DNA of 10,055 nucleotides from SG8-41 sp044867805 (lineage in GTDB: Bacteria > Pseudomonadota > Gammaproteobacteria > Burkholderiales > SG8-41): the NCBI GenBank assembly GCA_044867805.1, contig JBIOVQ010000039.1:1-10055 (forward strand), given 5' to 3'. Positions 1 through 6,851 of this stretch are shown in pieces; the stretch's first letter is position 1; each line of letters begins with the position of its first letter. A program made the position numbers and the translations under genes. The notes beneath the pieces were generated by a model. The model saw only the letters and a list, made by a program, of their open reading frames with translations, was not told where the DNA came from and did not search any database.

Positions 1-761
1 AGATGGCGCTCGACATCGGCGCCTGCCCCTACGGCAACTGGTCGGGCCGCCACGCGGTTTCGTGGGAGCGCCACGCGCCGGAGTTCGGCGAGGTCGAGCG
101 CTCGCACGACCCGTACCGGCACAGCTACCCGCTTTCCATCATGATCAACGCGGAAGGCAGGCGCTTCGTGGACGAGGGCGCCGACTTCTACAACTACACC
201 TACGCCAAGTACGGCGCCGAAGTGCTCAGGCAGACCGGGCAGTACGCCTACCAGGTGTTCGATGCCAAGGTGAAGCCGCTGCTGAAGAAGGAGTACAGCG
301 GCCGCAACGTCACCCGTTTCACCGGCAACACGCTGGAAGAGCTCGCGGCCAGGCTGGAAGGCGTGAATGGAAAGTCATTCCTGCAGACCGTGCGCGAGTA
401 CAACGCGGCGGTGCGCACCGACGTGCCGTTCAACCACGCGGCGCGGGACGGGCGCTGCACGGCCGGCATCGAGCCCCCAAAATCAAACTGGGCGAACACG
501 CTCGACACGCCGCCGTTCGAGGCCTACGGCGTAACCTGCGGCATCACTTTCACGTTTGGAGGGTTGCGTATCAACCACGAGACCGGCCAGGTGTTCGACG
601 TGCATTTCCACCCGATCCCCGGCCTCTACGCCGCGGGCGAGATGGTGGGTGGCCTGTTCTACTTCAACTACCCGGCGGGCACCGGGCTGGTATCGGGCCT
701 GGTCTTCGGCCGGATCGCGGGCAGCGGGGCGGCCACCGCCGCCAGGGAAGCGAAAATCTAG
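1..761 (+). CDS. FAD-dependent dehydrogenase, TcuA-like (C-terminal part, 5' truncated by window edge)
   Basis: This is the C-terminal ~253 residues of a flavoprotein of the fumarate reductase/succinate dehydrogenase flavoprotein family. The closest family I recognise is FAD-dependent tricarballylate dehydrogenase (TcuA), which oxidises tricarballylate to cis-aconitate. The reading frame is open to the left edge (first full codon at base 3), so the ATG there is probably internal; family members are roughly 450-500 residues, so about half is missing, including the N-terminal dinucleotide-binding GxGxxG. Visible family features are the INAEGRRFVDEG segment (about residues 48-59 of the visible part), a GITFTFGGL segment, and the C-terminal FAD-contacting block starting GLYAAGEMVGG and ending near GLVFGRIAG. 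The TAG stop lies inside the left arm of a repeat unit. The gene is convergent with a TctC-type binding protein, which fits tricarboxylate-type metabolism but does not prove it. Substrate is uncertain because this family is often over-annotated. Confidence 0.85.
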   Translation, partial: MALDIGACPYGNWSGRHAVSWERHAPEFGEVERSHDPYRHSYPLSIMINAEGRRFVDEGADFYNYTYAKYGAEVLRQTGQYAYQVFDAKVKPLLKKEYSGRNVTRFTGNTLEELAARLEGVNGKSFLQTVREYNAAVRTDVPFNHAARDGRCTAGIEPPKSNWANTLDTPPFEAYGVTCGITFTFGGLRINHETGQVFDVHFHPIPGLYAAGEMVGGLFYFNYPAGTGLVSGLVFGRIAGSGAATAAREAKI

Positions 762-880
762 ACGCAAAGGCGCGAAGCCGCAAAGGAATCCAGAAATGAA
801 ACCCAAGAGCAGGTTACGTCTGCTCAGGATTTGATTCAATTATTCGTGTTTTCTTTGCGTCTTTGCGACTTTGCGTCGAG
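758..880. repeat. TTTGCGTC-type inverted-repeat unit, copy 1
   Basis: An imperfect inverted repeat of about 123 bp. The left arm at about 758-786 contains GACGCAAAGG and GAAGCCGCAAAGG. The right arm at about 852-878 contains CTTTGCGTCTTTGCGAC. The reverse complement of the left arm matches the right arms at nearly all of ~28 positions. The middle carries GATTTGATTCAATTATTCGTG, which is conserved in the second copy. The unit begins within the stop codon of the upstream flavoprotein gene. It resembles REP/MITE-like dispersed intergenic elements of environmental bacteria; it contains no open reading frame. Confidence 0.8.
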
Positions 881-902
881 CCGGGGCCAGACTGGCTACT
901 AC

Positions 903-1021
903 CTAGACGCGAAGCCGCCAAGCCGCAAAGAAATACGAACTTAAAATTAAGAACAAGAAGACCGATTTGGAGTTTGATTCAATCGTTCATGTTCCTTTGC
1001 GTCTTTGCGACTTTGCGTCGA
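903..1021. repeat. TTTGCGTC-type inverted-repeat unit, copy 2
   Basis: A second, directly repeated copy of the unit, starting 23 bases after the first. It starts with the same CTAGACGC as copy 1, has a GAAGCCGCCAAGCCGCAAAG left arm (911-930) and a right arm at about 993-1020 that repeats TTTGCGTCTTTGCGACTTTG. The inner TTTGATTCAAT is shared with copy 1, whereas the rest of the loop region differs. Together the two copies fill almost the whole 289-base gap between the convergent flavoprotein and tctC-type genes. They could act as mRNA 3' stabilising or attenuating hairpins for either gene, but no U-tract terminator is visible. Confidence 0.8.
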
Positions 1022-1050
1022 AGGTTCGGTAGGCGTAGCGCGGGGCCGCC

Positions 1051-2013
1051 TCAAAGCTTCATTTCGCGGATGAGCTTGGTCCACGCCGCGAGCTCGGAGT
1101 GCACGAAAGCCGTGAATTCAGCGGGCGGCTGGCCGCCGGCGATCGCACCCTCGGCCGCAAGGCGTTTCACGGTCTCGGGGTCGCCCAAGACCTTGGCGAC
1201 CGCCTGGTAAACCTGGGAGACGACGCGTTCCGGCACCGCAGCGGGCGCGAACAGCCCGAACCACCCCGCCTTGTCGTAGCCCGGCACTCCCGCCTCGTCT
1301 ACGGTCGGCACATCCGGCAGCAGTTGGGCCCGCTGCTTCGTGGTCACCGCGAGCGCACGCATCCGGCCCGATTGCACGAACGGATATGCCGACTGGATGC
1401 CGGGCAGCAGTACCTGAACCTCGCCGCTCATGAGCGCGATCTGGGCTGGGCCCGCTCCCTTGTACGGCACCGGCGCCATCTTGATCTTGGCCATGTGCAT
1501 GAACAGCTCGGCGGTGAGGTGGATGTTGCTGCCGCGCCCTGCATGGCCGTAGAGAATTTCACCGGGATGCTTGCGGGCCAGCGCGAGCAATTGCTTGAGG
1601 CTCTTCACGGGCATCGAGGGATGCACCACCAGAAGGTTCGGCGTCGAGCCGAACATCGTGATCGGCTTGAAGTCCTTCACCGGATCGTAGGGCAGGTCCT
1701 GGTAAAAGTTCGGGGCGAAGGTATAGCTCGCCGAGGTGAACAGGAACGTGTAGCCGTCGGCGGGCGCCCGCGCGACCAGCGCCGCGCCGATCGTGCCGCC
1801 CGCGCCGGACCGATTGTCTATGACTATGGTGGTGCGGAGGATTCCCGTGAGCCGGTCCGACACGAAGCGGGCGAGGAGGTCGGTGCCGCCTCCCGGCGCG
1901 AAAGGGACCACGAGCCGGATCGGTTTTTCCGGATACTTGTCGGCGGCGGCGGCCGGCGGCGCCGGCAGCGCGACGATGGCGGCAAACAGCGATGCTTGGG
2001 CAAAGCGCAGCAT
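1051..2013 (-). CDS. Bug/TctC-family tripartite tricarboxylate transporter solute-binding protein
   Basis: A 320-residue periplasmic binding protein of the Bug (TctC, PF03401) family, which captures carboxylates or other small polar ligands for tripartite tricarboxylate transporters or for sensing. Residues 1-24 form a signal peptide (MLRFAQ, then a hydrophobic stretch, then PPAAAADKYP with likely cleavage after AAA). Family hallmarks follow: YPEKPIRLVVPFAPGGGTD near the mature N-terminus and IDNRSGAGGTIGA around residues 65-77; these loops contact the ligand carboxylate in solved Bug proteins. The ATG at 2013 is chosen because it is preceded by GAGGAGGAAGTC, a strong ribosome binding site, and begins the signal peptide; the same frame stays open far upstream but only as an antisense-type shadow of the MFS gene. 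There are no TctA/TctB membrane genes nearby, so it is an orphan receptor as is common in Burkholderiales. Ligand is unknown. Confidence 0.93.
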   Translation of the reverse strand: MLRFAQASLFAAIVALPAPPAAAADKYPEKPIRLVVPFAPGGGTDLLARFVSDRLTGILRTTIVIDNRSGAGGTIGAALVARAPADGYTFLFTSASYTFAPNFYQDLPYDPVKDFKPITMFGSTPNLLVVHPSMPVKSLKQLLALARKHPGEILYGHAGRGSNIHLTAELFMHMAKIKMAPVPYKGAGPAQIALMSGEVQVLLPGIQSAYPFVQSGRMRALAVTTKQRAQLLPDVPTVDEAGVPGYDKAGWFGLFAPAAVPERVVSQVYQAVAKVLGDPETVKRLAAEGAIAGGQPPAEFTAFVHSELAAWTKLIREMKL

Positions 2014-2054
2014 GACTTCCTCCTCGTTATCGTTGGGTCCCGTCTCCTGCTGCC

Positions 2055-2080
2055 GGCGGCGGGCCGCGCCGGGCGCCGCC
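2055..2080 (-). promoter_or_regulatory. GC-rich hairpin in the leader of the TctC-type gene
   Basis: GGCGGCG at 2055-2061 and CGCCGCC at 2074-2080 form a perfect 7-bp stem about 40-65 bases upstream of the tctC-type start codon, between the ribosome binding site and any upstream promoter. It could be a leader structure. No T-run follows, so it is not an intrinsic terminator, and no convincing promoter was found in the 251-base gap. Confidence 0.3.
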
Positions 2081-2206
2081 CTGTTCCATAACGTGGACGC
2101 CGATCTGGAGAATAGTTCTTTTTCGAAGTCAGTGGAAGAGGGCGGGAAAGCGAGGCGGAAGGAAGCAGGCTGCAGGCGGACGGGCGATAGAATGACCTGC
2201 GTAAGC

Positions 2207-2254
2207 GCCAGCTGTGAGCCGCCAGCATTCAACAACTGGCAGCTGGCGTCTGGC
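2207..2254. repeat. GCCAG/CTGGC imperfect inverted repeat downstream of the MFS gene
   Basis: Two 19-base arms (2207-2225 and 2236-2254) are separated by the 10-base loop CATTCAACAA. Fourteen of nineteen positions pair, with perfect 5-bp blocks at both ends of the stem. It lies just past the MFS stop codon in the 251-base gap before the TctC-type gene. It looks like a REP-type dispersed palindrome. It might slow RNase or weakly terminate MFS transcription, although it has no U-tract. Confidence 0.5.
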
Positions 2255-2264
2255 AGCTCGGTCG

Positions 2265-3662
2265 TCAGGCTGTCGCCCGCGCCGGCCGCAGCATACCGAC
2301 GATCACCGCCATCATCGCCACCACGACGATCGCGCAGATGGCCGCGATCAGCTCGAGCGCCTGGGGTAGCGTCTCGCGCGCGAGCGCGCTCCCGTACACG
2401 GCGGTGGCGAGGCTTCCGAGCAGCGCGATGCCGAGCGCGCCGCCCAGCTCGGAGGCGGTTTCCGAGATGCCGGCCGCCGCCCCGGCTCGTTCGGGCGGGG
2501 CAGCGCCGATGATCAGGTCGTTGGCCAGCGTGAATACCGGCGCGAGGCCGATCGACTGCAGGACCATTCCGGCAACGAGGACGCCCGGCCCGGATGTCGA
2601 GCTCACCTGCGTCAGCATCAGGTAGCCGGCCGCGGCGAGCACGAGCCCTCCGGTCATGACGTGGGCGGGATGCATGGTGCGCACCAGGCGCGGCGAGACC
2701 ATGGAACCGAGGACGAATCCGAGCGCGAAGGGCACCGTCCACAGCCCCGCTACCAGCGGCGTCATCCCGAGCACGAGTTGCAGATACTGGATCGTGAACA
2801 CGAAAATGCCGAAGACGACGAGCGTGCCGAGCATGTAGATCACGAGCGCGGCGCTGAACGCCGGCACCCGGAACATGCGCAGGTCGATCAGCGGATCGGC
2901 GATCGTGTTCTGTATGCGCACGAACAGCACCGCGAGCAAGACGCCAGCGGCAATGCTCGCCGCGGGAAGCCAGCCCAGGCCGTCCTGGGCGGCCTGCTTG
3001 AGGCCGAAGATGAGCAGCAGCACCGCTGCCAGGGAGAGCGCCGCGCTGGGCAGATGGAGCGCGCCGGCCTCGGGGTCGCGGTACTCGGGCAGCAGCACCG
3101 GCCCCACGGCGAGGAGCAGCGCCATCACCGGGACTGCGAGGAGGAACACCGAGCCCCACCAGAAGTACTCGAGGAGCGCTCCCCCGAGCAGCGGTCCGAT
3201 CGCCGCGCCGACGGAGTAGCTGGTGATCCACACGCTGATCGCGAAAGTGCGCTCCTGCGGATCGTGGAACATGTTGCGGATCAGCGACAAGGTCGAAGGC
3301 GCGAGGGTCGCGCCCGCGACGCCGAGCACGGCGCGCATCGCGATCAGCATCTCGGCGCTGGTCGAGAACGCGGCGAGCACCGACGCGGCCCCGAACACGG
3401 CGGCACCGATCAGCAGCAGCCGCCTGCGGCCGATGCGGTCGCCAAGCGTGCCCATGGTGATGAGCGAGCCGGCCACGAGGAAGCCGTAGATGTCGATGAT
3501 CCAGAGCAGCTGGACGCTGGTCGGACGCAGTTCCTCCTGCAGCGCAGGCACCGCCAGGTTCAGCACCGTCAGGTCCATCGAGTAGAGCAGGCAGGGCAGG
3601 GCGATCACGCCGAGCCCTATCCACTCGCGGCGCGTCGCTCTGGGTGGCGAAAGGGTGCTCAT
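2265..3662 (-). CDS. MFS drug exporter, DHA2 (14-TM, QacA/SmvA/EmrB-like) family
   Basis: A 465-residue inner-membrane proton-coupled exporter. The sequence is a run of hydrophobic segments consistent with 14 helices. Family motifs are visible: the helix-1 motif with an acidic residue, LYSMDLTVLNLAVPAL at about 26-41 (D30); motif A, GDRIGRRRLL at 74-83, in the loop after helix 2; the conserved R110 of motif B; and motif C, GAAIGPLLGG at 152-161, the signature of drug/H+ antiporters. DHA2 proteins typically export cationic dyes, quaternary ammonium compounds or antibiotics; the substrate here is unknown. The start is the only ATG before helix 1 and has no ribosome binding site. A TGTCGA-N17-CGAC element ends only 8 bases before the ATG, so a transcript from it would be nearly leaderless. 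The gene also lies 46 bases downstream of the ABC permease, so read-through from that pair is possible. Confidence 0.95.
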   Translation of the reverse strand: MSTLSPPRATRREWIGLGVIALPCLLYSMDLTVLNLAVPALQEELRPTSVQLLWIIDIYGFLVAGSLITMGTLGDRIGRRRLLLIGAAVFGAASVLAAFSTSAEMLIAMRAVLGVAGATLAPSTLSLIRNMFHDPQERTFAISVWITSYSVGAAIGPLLGGALLEYFWWGSVFLLAVPVMALLLAVGPVLLPEYRDPEAGALHLPSAALSLAAVLLLIFGLKQAAQDGLGWLPAASIAAGVLLAVLFVRIQNTIADPLIDLRMFRVPAFSAALVIYMLGTLVVFGIFVFTIQYLQLVLGMTPLVAGLWTVPFALGFVLGSMVSPRLVRTMHPAHVMTGGLVLAAAGYLMLTQVSSTSGPGVLVAGMVLQSIGLAPVFTLANDLIIGAAPPERAGAAAGISETASELGGALGIALLGSLATAVYGSALARETLPQALELIAAICAIVVVAMMAVIVGMLRPARATA

Positions 3663-3670
3663 GACAGCTG

Positions 3671-3697
3671 GTCGAACGGCGTGGGCCGGATTCGACA
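3671..3697 (-). promoter_or_regulatory. Candidate ECF42-type promoter (TGTCGA-N17-CGAC) before the MFS gene
   Basis: Reading the minus strand, TGTCGA (3697-3692) is followed after exactly 17 bases by CGAC (3674-3671). Element and spacing are identical to the candidate promoter in front of the DGPF cluster at 9994-10020. The start codon of the MFS gene begins 8 bases after the CGAC, in line with a leaderless or near-leaderless message and with the missing ribosome binding site. It lies inside the short gap between the ABC permease and MFS genes. The assignment to ECF42 rests on the published motif as remembered. Confidence 0.5.
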
Positions 3698-3708
3698 GCG
3701 CCCAGGTT

Positions 3709-4476
3709 CTAGCTCTTCAGCCGGTAGCCAGTCCTGAAGATCCACGCCACCACCGCCAGGCACACCACGAAGAACGCCAGGGTCGCCGCGAGGCTCACCC
3801 CCACGGGAACATCCGCCGTGCCGTAGAAGCTCCAGCGGAAACCGCTGATGAGGTAGACGATCGGGTTGAACAGGCTGAACGCGCGCCACGCCGGCGGCAG
3901 CATGTCGATCGAGTAGAACGCGCCGCCGAGAAACGTGAGCGGCGCGATGATCAGCATCGGGACGAACTGCAGCTGGTCGAAGCCGTCCGCCCAGATGCCG
4001 AGGATAAAGCCGAACAGGCAGAAGGTCGTCGCGGTCAGCACCATGAAGGCGATCATCCACAGCGGGTGGGCGATGCTCACGGGCACGAACAGGTTGGCGG
4101 TCGCCAGGATGATCGTTCCGAGGAGGACGGACTTGGTCGCCGCCGCGCCGACGTAGGCGAGCACCATCTCGGAAGCCGAGATCGGCGCGGACAGGACCTC
4201 GTAGATCGTGCCGGTGAACCGCGGCAGGTAGATGCCGAATGACGCGTTGTTGAGGCTTTCGGTGAAGAGCGCAAGCATGATGAGGCCGGGCACGATGAAA
4301 GCGCCGTAGGGCACGCCGTCCACCTCGCTCATGCGTGAGCCGATCGCGGCGCCGAACACTACGAAGTAGAGCGAGGTGGTGATCACCGGCGCCGCCAGGC
4401 TCTGCCACAGCGTGCGCCGGAAGCGCGCCATCTCGAACCGGTAGATCGCCGCGACGCCGTAGCGGTTGAATCTCAT
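3709..4476 (-). CDS. ABC-2 type exporter permease (YadH-like)
   Basis: A 255-residue integral membrane protein of the ABC-2 family, the permease partner of the ATPase encoded immediately upstream. About six hydrophobic segments are visible (roughly residues 25-45, 58-78, 103-130, 140-162, 172-190 and 227-248). The ABC-2 signature lies at about residues 179-214: PLTFLGGAFYS, then LPPAW, then LFNPIVYLISGFR. Length and motif order match E. coli YadH (256 residues), recalled from memory. Its ATG overlaps the TGA of the ATPase gene by four bases (ATGA), so the two are translationally coupled and should make one exporter, probably two permeases with two ATPases. The substrate is unknown; the family covers drugs, polysaccharides and lipids. 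Confidence 0.93.
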   Translation of the reverse strand: MRFNRYGVAAIYRFEMARFRRTLWQSLAAPVITTSLYFVVFGAAIGSRMSEVDGVPYGAFIVPGLIMLALFTESLNNASFGIYLPRFTGTIYEVLSAPISASEMVLAYVGAAATKSVLLGTIILATANLFVPVSIAHPLWMIAFMVLTATTFCLFGFILGIWADGFDQLQFVPMLIIAPLTFLGGAFYSIDMLPPAWRAFSLFNPIVYLISGFRWSFYGTADVPVGVSLAATLAFFVVCLAVVAWIFRTGYRLKS

Positions 4477-5459
4477 GTCCGCTCGCTCACCAGGCTGACG
4501 AAGATGTCCTCGAGGGAGCTCTGCCGGGTGTTGAGGTCCTTGAACCCGATGCCCAGCTCGCCCAGGCGCCGCAGCAGCGCGGGGATGCCGGTGCGCTCCT
4601 CGGCCGCGTCGAAGATGTACTCGAGCTCGGTGCCCCCGGCGCTCAGCACCAGTCGCCAGTCGGCGAGCCCCGCAGGAATCGCCGCCAGCGGCTCCTGCAG
4701 GTGGAGCGTCATCTGCTTCTTGCCGAGCTTCTTCATCAGCGTCGCCTTCTCCTCGACCACGATCAGCTCGCCCTTGCTGATGACGCCGATCCGGTCGGCC
4801 ATCTCCTCGGCCTCGTCGATGTAGTGCGTGGTGAGGATGATGGTCACGCCGCTCGAGCGCAGGCGCCGCACCAGCGCCCACATGTCGCGCCGCAGCTCGA
4901 CGTCCACGCCCGCGGTGGGCTCGTCGAGAAACAGGATCTCCGGCTCGTGGGCCAGCGCCTTGGCGATCAGCACCCGCCGCTTCATCCCGCCCGACAGGGT
5001 CCTGATCCTGTCGTGGCGCTTGTCCCACAGCGCGAGATCGCGCAGCACGCTCTCGAGATGCGACGGGTTCGGCGCGCAGCCGAACAGGCCCCGGCTGAAG
5101 GTCACGGTCGCCCACACCGTCTCGAAGGTATCGGTGGTCAGCTCCTGCGGCACCAGGCCGATCTTCGAGCGCGCCGCGCGGTAGTCGCGCACGATGTCGT
5201 GGCCATCGGCAAGCACCGTGCCCCGGCTCGGCGTAACGATTCCGCAGACGATGCTGATCAGCGTGGTCTTCCCGGCGCCGTTGGGGCCCAGCAGCGCGAA
5301 GATCTCGCCCTTGCGGATGTCCAGGCTGACGTTCTTCAGCGCCTGGAGGCCCGAAGCATAGGTCTTGCCCAGGCTCGAGATGGAAATGACCGGCGGCACC
5401 GGTGCCAGGTCAGCCCGCTGGGCGGCTCGCATTTCGAACGCGGAGACTTCCCTGTTCAT
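4473..5459 (-). CDS. ABC exporter ATP-binding protein (YadG-like)
   Basis: A 328-residue ABC ATPase that powers the adjacent ABC-2 permease. In order: Walker A GPNGAGKT at 58-65, Q-loop Q105 in LVPQE, signature LSGGM at 155-159, Walker B ILFLDEP ending near 181, and the H-loop histidine H212 in TTHY. All catalytic residues are present. The C-terminal ~90 residues form the extra domain typical of CcmA/YadG-type exporters, ending with SSLEDIFVSLV. The first ATG (5459) lacks a clear ribosome binding site; an internal ATG at residue 10 would drop only poorly conserved residues, so the exact start is uncertain. There is a 115-base gap to the preceding SRPBCC gene, the longest within the minus-strand gene run from 9930 to 3709, so this pair probably has its own promoter, although none is convincing. 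Confidence 0.95.
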   Translation of the reverse strand: MNREVSAFEMRAAQRADLAPVPPVISISSLGKTYASGLQALKNVSLDIRKGEIFALLGPNGAGKTTLISIVCGIVTPSRGTVLADGHDIVRDYRAARSKIGLVPQELTTDTFETVWATVTFSRGLFGCAPNPSHLESVLRDLALWDKRHDRIRTLSGGMKRRVLIAKALAHEPEILFLDEPTAGVDVELRRDMWALVRRLRSSGVTIILTTHYIDEAEEMADRIGVISKGELIVVEEKATLMKKLGKKQMTLHLQEPLAAIPAGLADWRLVLSAGGTELEYIFDAAEERTGIPALLRRLGELGIGFKDLNTRQSSLEDIFVSLVSERT

Positions 5460-5515
5460 GAGGCACTGGCCCGGCGCAAAAAATCGCGATGCTGGGCCGC
5501 CGGCGGGAGTTAGTC

Positions 5516-5525
5516 CAATTAATTG
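5516..5525. promoter_or_regulatory. AT-rich palindrome upstream of the ABC exporter operon
   Basis: CAATTAATTG is a perfect 10-base palindrome in an AT-rich patch within otherwise GC-rich DNA, 57 bases before the ATPase start codon. Its position suits an operator or a promoter -10 region. No matched -35 hexamer was found, so this is only a candidate. Confidence 0.25.
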
Positions 5526-5574
5526 TTCTCATGAGCTGCATAAGACGCTCTTTGGCGGAAAGCCGATGCTGCCG

Positions 5575-6015
5575 TCACTCCGATTTCGTCCCGAGCTTGG
5601 TGCCGAGCCCGTATAGCATGCCGGCCCAGCGTCCCTCGGTGCGGCTCGCGTGGCTTGGCGGCACGTTCTCGTGCACCAGCCTGAGCTCGCAGCCCGTCTC
5701 GAGCGGCACGATCTCGGCCGCCACGCGGGTTGCGACCCGCGGGCTGTTCTCCATGAAGAGCGTGAACACCAGGCGCCGGGGCGGGACGATCTCGAGATAC
5801 TCGCCGGCGTGCTCGATCTCCTCGCCGCCCTGCCGATCCACGAAGCGGAATGAGCCCCCGACCCGCGCGTCGATTTCCACGCGCGCCATCGGATGCGATG
5901 CCGTCGCGAACAGCCAGGCGCTCGCCATCGCGGGATCGAGCCAGGCGTCGAAGACGCGCTCCGGCGGTGCCTCGAAGCGCTGCGCGACGCGGATCTGAGC
6001 GGTTGGCTGGCCCAT
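5575..6015 (-). CDS. SRPBCC / AHSA1-domain protein
   Basis: A 146-residue single-domain protein of the START-like SRPBCC fold (Activator of Hsp90 ATPase homologue 1-like, PF08327). Such proteins have a hydrophobic ligand cavity, and small bacterial ones of unknown ligand are common in stress-linked gene clusters. Visible features: an N-terminal strand RVAQRFEAPPERVFDAWLDP (residues about 9-28), the GGSFRF turn near residue 53, GEYLEIVPPRRLVFTL near 71-86, and a C-terminal helix EGRWAGMLYGLG. There is no ribosome binding site before the ATG; the gene starts 11 bases after the DUF427 stop, so translational coupling is likely. It is the last gene of the DGPF cluster before the 115-base gap. Function is not predictable beyond ligand binding. 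Confidence 0.9.
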   Translation of the reverse strand: MGQPTAQIRVAQRFEAPPERVFDAWLDPAMASAWLFATASHPMARVEIDARVGGSFRFVDRQGGEEIEHAGEYLEIVPPRRLVFTLFMENSPRVATRVAAEIVPLETGCELRLVHENVPPSHASRTEGRWAGMLYGLGTKLGTKSE

Positions 6016-6026
6016 TGTCGGCGCGT

Positions 6027-6407
6027 CTACGCTGCCGTGATCGAGTCGACCCTGTCCGGGTAGAACGCAAGCAGCTCCTTGATGACGCCCATCTCGTCAT
6101 ACGGCGTCTCGTAGCTCCAAACCGCGTTCTCCGCCATCCGGCCGCCGGACGAGAGGGTGTAATACGACGCGTGGCCCTTGAAGGGGCAATAGGTGGTATG
6201 CGTCGTGCGGACAAACCGCTCCATCTTCGCGTCCTTGCGCGGAATGTAGTAGACGGCGGCGTAGTTGCCTTCGTCCATGCGGACCGCTTCCCTGCTGTCG
6301 GCGATGACCTCGCCGTTGAAGGTCACGCGCACGCGCACGCCGGCCGGCTTCGTCGTGATTCGATGCTCCGGGTTGCTCTTGTAGCCGGGACCGCTGTTGC
6401 TGCTCAT
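6027..6407 (-). CDS. DUF427 domain protein
   Basis: A 126-residue protein of the DUF427 family (PF04248), a small beta-rich domain of unknown function. The hallmark is TTHTTYCPFKGHASYY at about residues 67-82, followed by AVWSYETPYDE, typical of the C-terminal half of the domain. The ATG at 6407 is chosen over one 17 codons upstream because GAAAGGAGATACAG sits directly before it and the upstream residues look unlike the family. The 54-base gap from the preceding YCII gene contains no other coding signal. DUF427 genes recur next to ECF sigma and DGPF genes, so the context points to a shared regulon rather than a known reaction. Confidence 0.9.
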   Translation of the reverse strand: MSSNSGPGYKSNPEHRITTKPAGVRVRVTFNGEVIADSREAVRMDEGNYAAVYYIPRKDAKMERFVRTTHTTYCPFKGHASYYTLSSGGRMAENAVWSYETPYDEMGVIKELLAFYPDRVDSITAA

Positions 6408-6461
6408 CTGTATCTCCTTTCTCAAAGGTGAGCGAGGGTCAACCGCCTCACCCATCACGCT

Positions 6462-6851
6462 TCATCCCTTCGCGCGCCGCAGCTCGCTCGCGCGGATCAT
6501 TTCAGCGAGGTCCGCGGCCGGGCGAATCTCGAACGGGCCCGCGCGCACGCCGGGGTGCTTCGACATCAACTGAATGGCGTGGTTGAGGTCGTTGGCCTCG
6601 AGGATCAGGATGCCGCCGATCTGCTCCTTGGTTTCCGCATAGGGGCCGTCGGTGACCGCGACCTTGCCGTTGCGAAAGCGCAGGGTCACGGCGTTGTCCG
6701 GCGGTTGCAGCGCCTCGCCGCCCGCGAAGTGCCCGTTCTTGCGCAGCACGTCGTCGTAGCCGAAACATTCGTCGATCATCGCGTTGCGCTCGCGCTCGGG
6801 CGTGTTCTCGAGCTTGCCCGGCTCGATGTATCCAAGGCACACGTATTTCAT
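6462..6851 (-). CDS. DGPF/YCII-family protein, paralog A
   Basis: A 129-residue protein of the YCII-related/DGPF family (COG3795), a ferredoxin-like fold dimer of unknown reaction. It opens with MKYVCLGYIE, carries the GHFAGGEAL segment (H41) and the family motif as DGPYAETKEQ at residues 68-77, then the helix DLNHAIQLMSKHP and a final strand FEIRP. A GGAGG ribosome binding site lies 8 bases before the ATG. Its ATG overlaps the stop of the next paralog upstream by four bases (ATGA), showing translational coupling. This paralog has a longer charged C-terminal tail (after ~111) than its neighbour. No enzymatic activity is established for the family. Confidence 0.93.
   Translation of the reverse strand: MKYVCLGYIEPGKLENTPERERNAMIDECFGYDDVLRKNGHFAGGEALQPPDNAVTLRFRNGKVAVTDGPYAETKEQIGGILILEANDLNHAIQLMSKHPGVRAGPFEIRPAADLAEMIRASELRRAKG

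Noticed and set aside
758..1021. CRISPR-like array from the repeated TTTGCGTC words
   Set aside because: There are only two units of about 120 bp with internal palindromes and partly conserved cores; there are no regular short repeats with unique equal-length spacers and no cas genes.
1051..3624. A single 857-residue minus-strand open frame spanning the TctC-type gene and most of the MFS gene
   Set aside because: Only the last 320 codons encode a recognisable protein, with its own ribosome binding site and signal peptide at 2013. The rest is an out-of-frame, arginine/alanine-rich shadow of the MFS gene, common in high-GC DNA.
2661..3737. A 358-codon plus-strand frame opposite the MFS gene
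   Set aside because: Its composition is dominated by R, E, H, Q and G, typical of the antisense of a hydrophobic membrane-protein gene; no family is recognised.
5478..5506. Possible intrinsic terminator between the SRPBCC and ABC genes (CCGCCGGCGG palindrome and a T6 run on the minus strand)
   Set aside because: The palindrome has no loop and is about 14 bases away from the T-run, so it does not form a standard hairpin followed by a U-tract.
6408..6458. Upstream ATG for the DUF427 gene giving a 143-residue protein
   Set aside because: The added 17 residues are unlike the family and overlap the ribosome binding site GGAGATACAG of the ATG at 6407.
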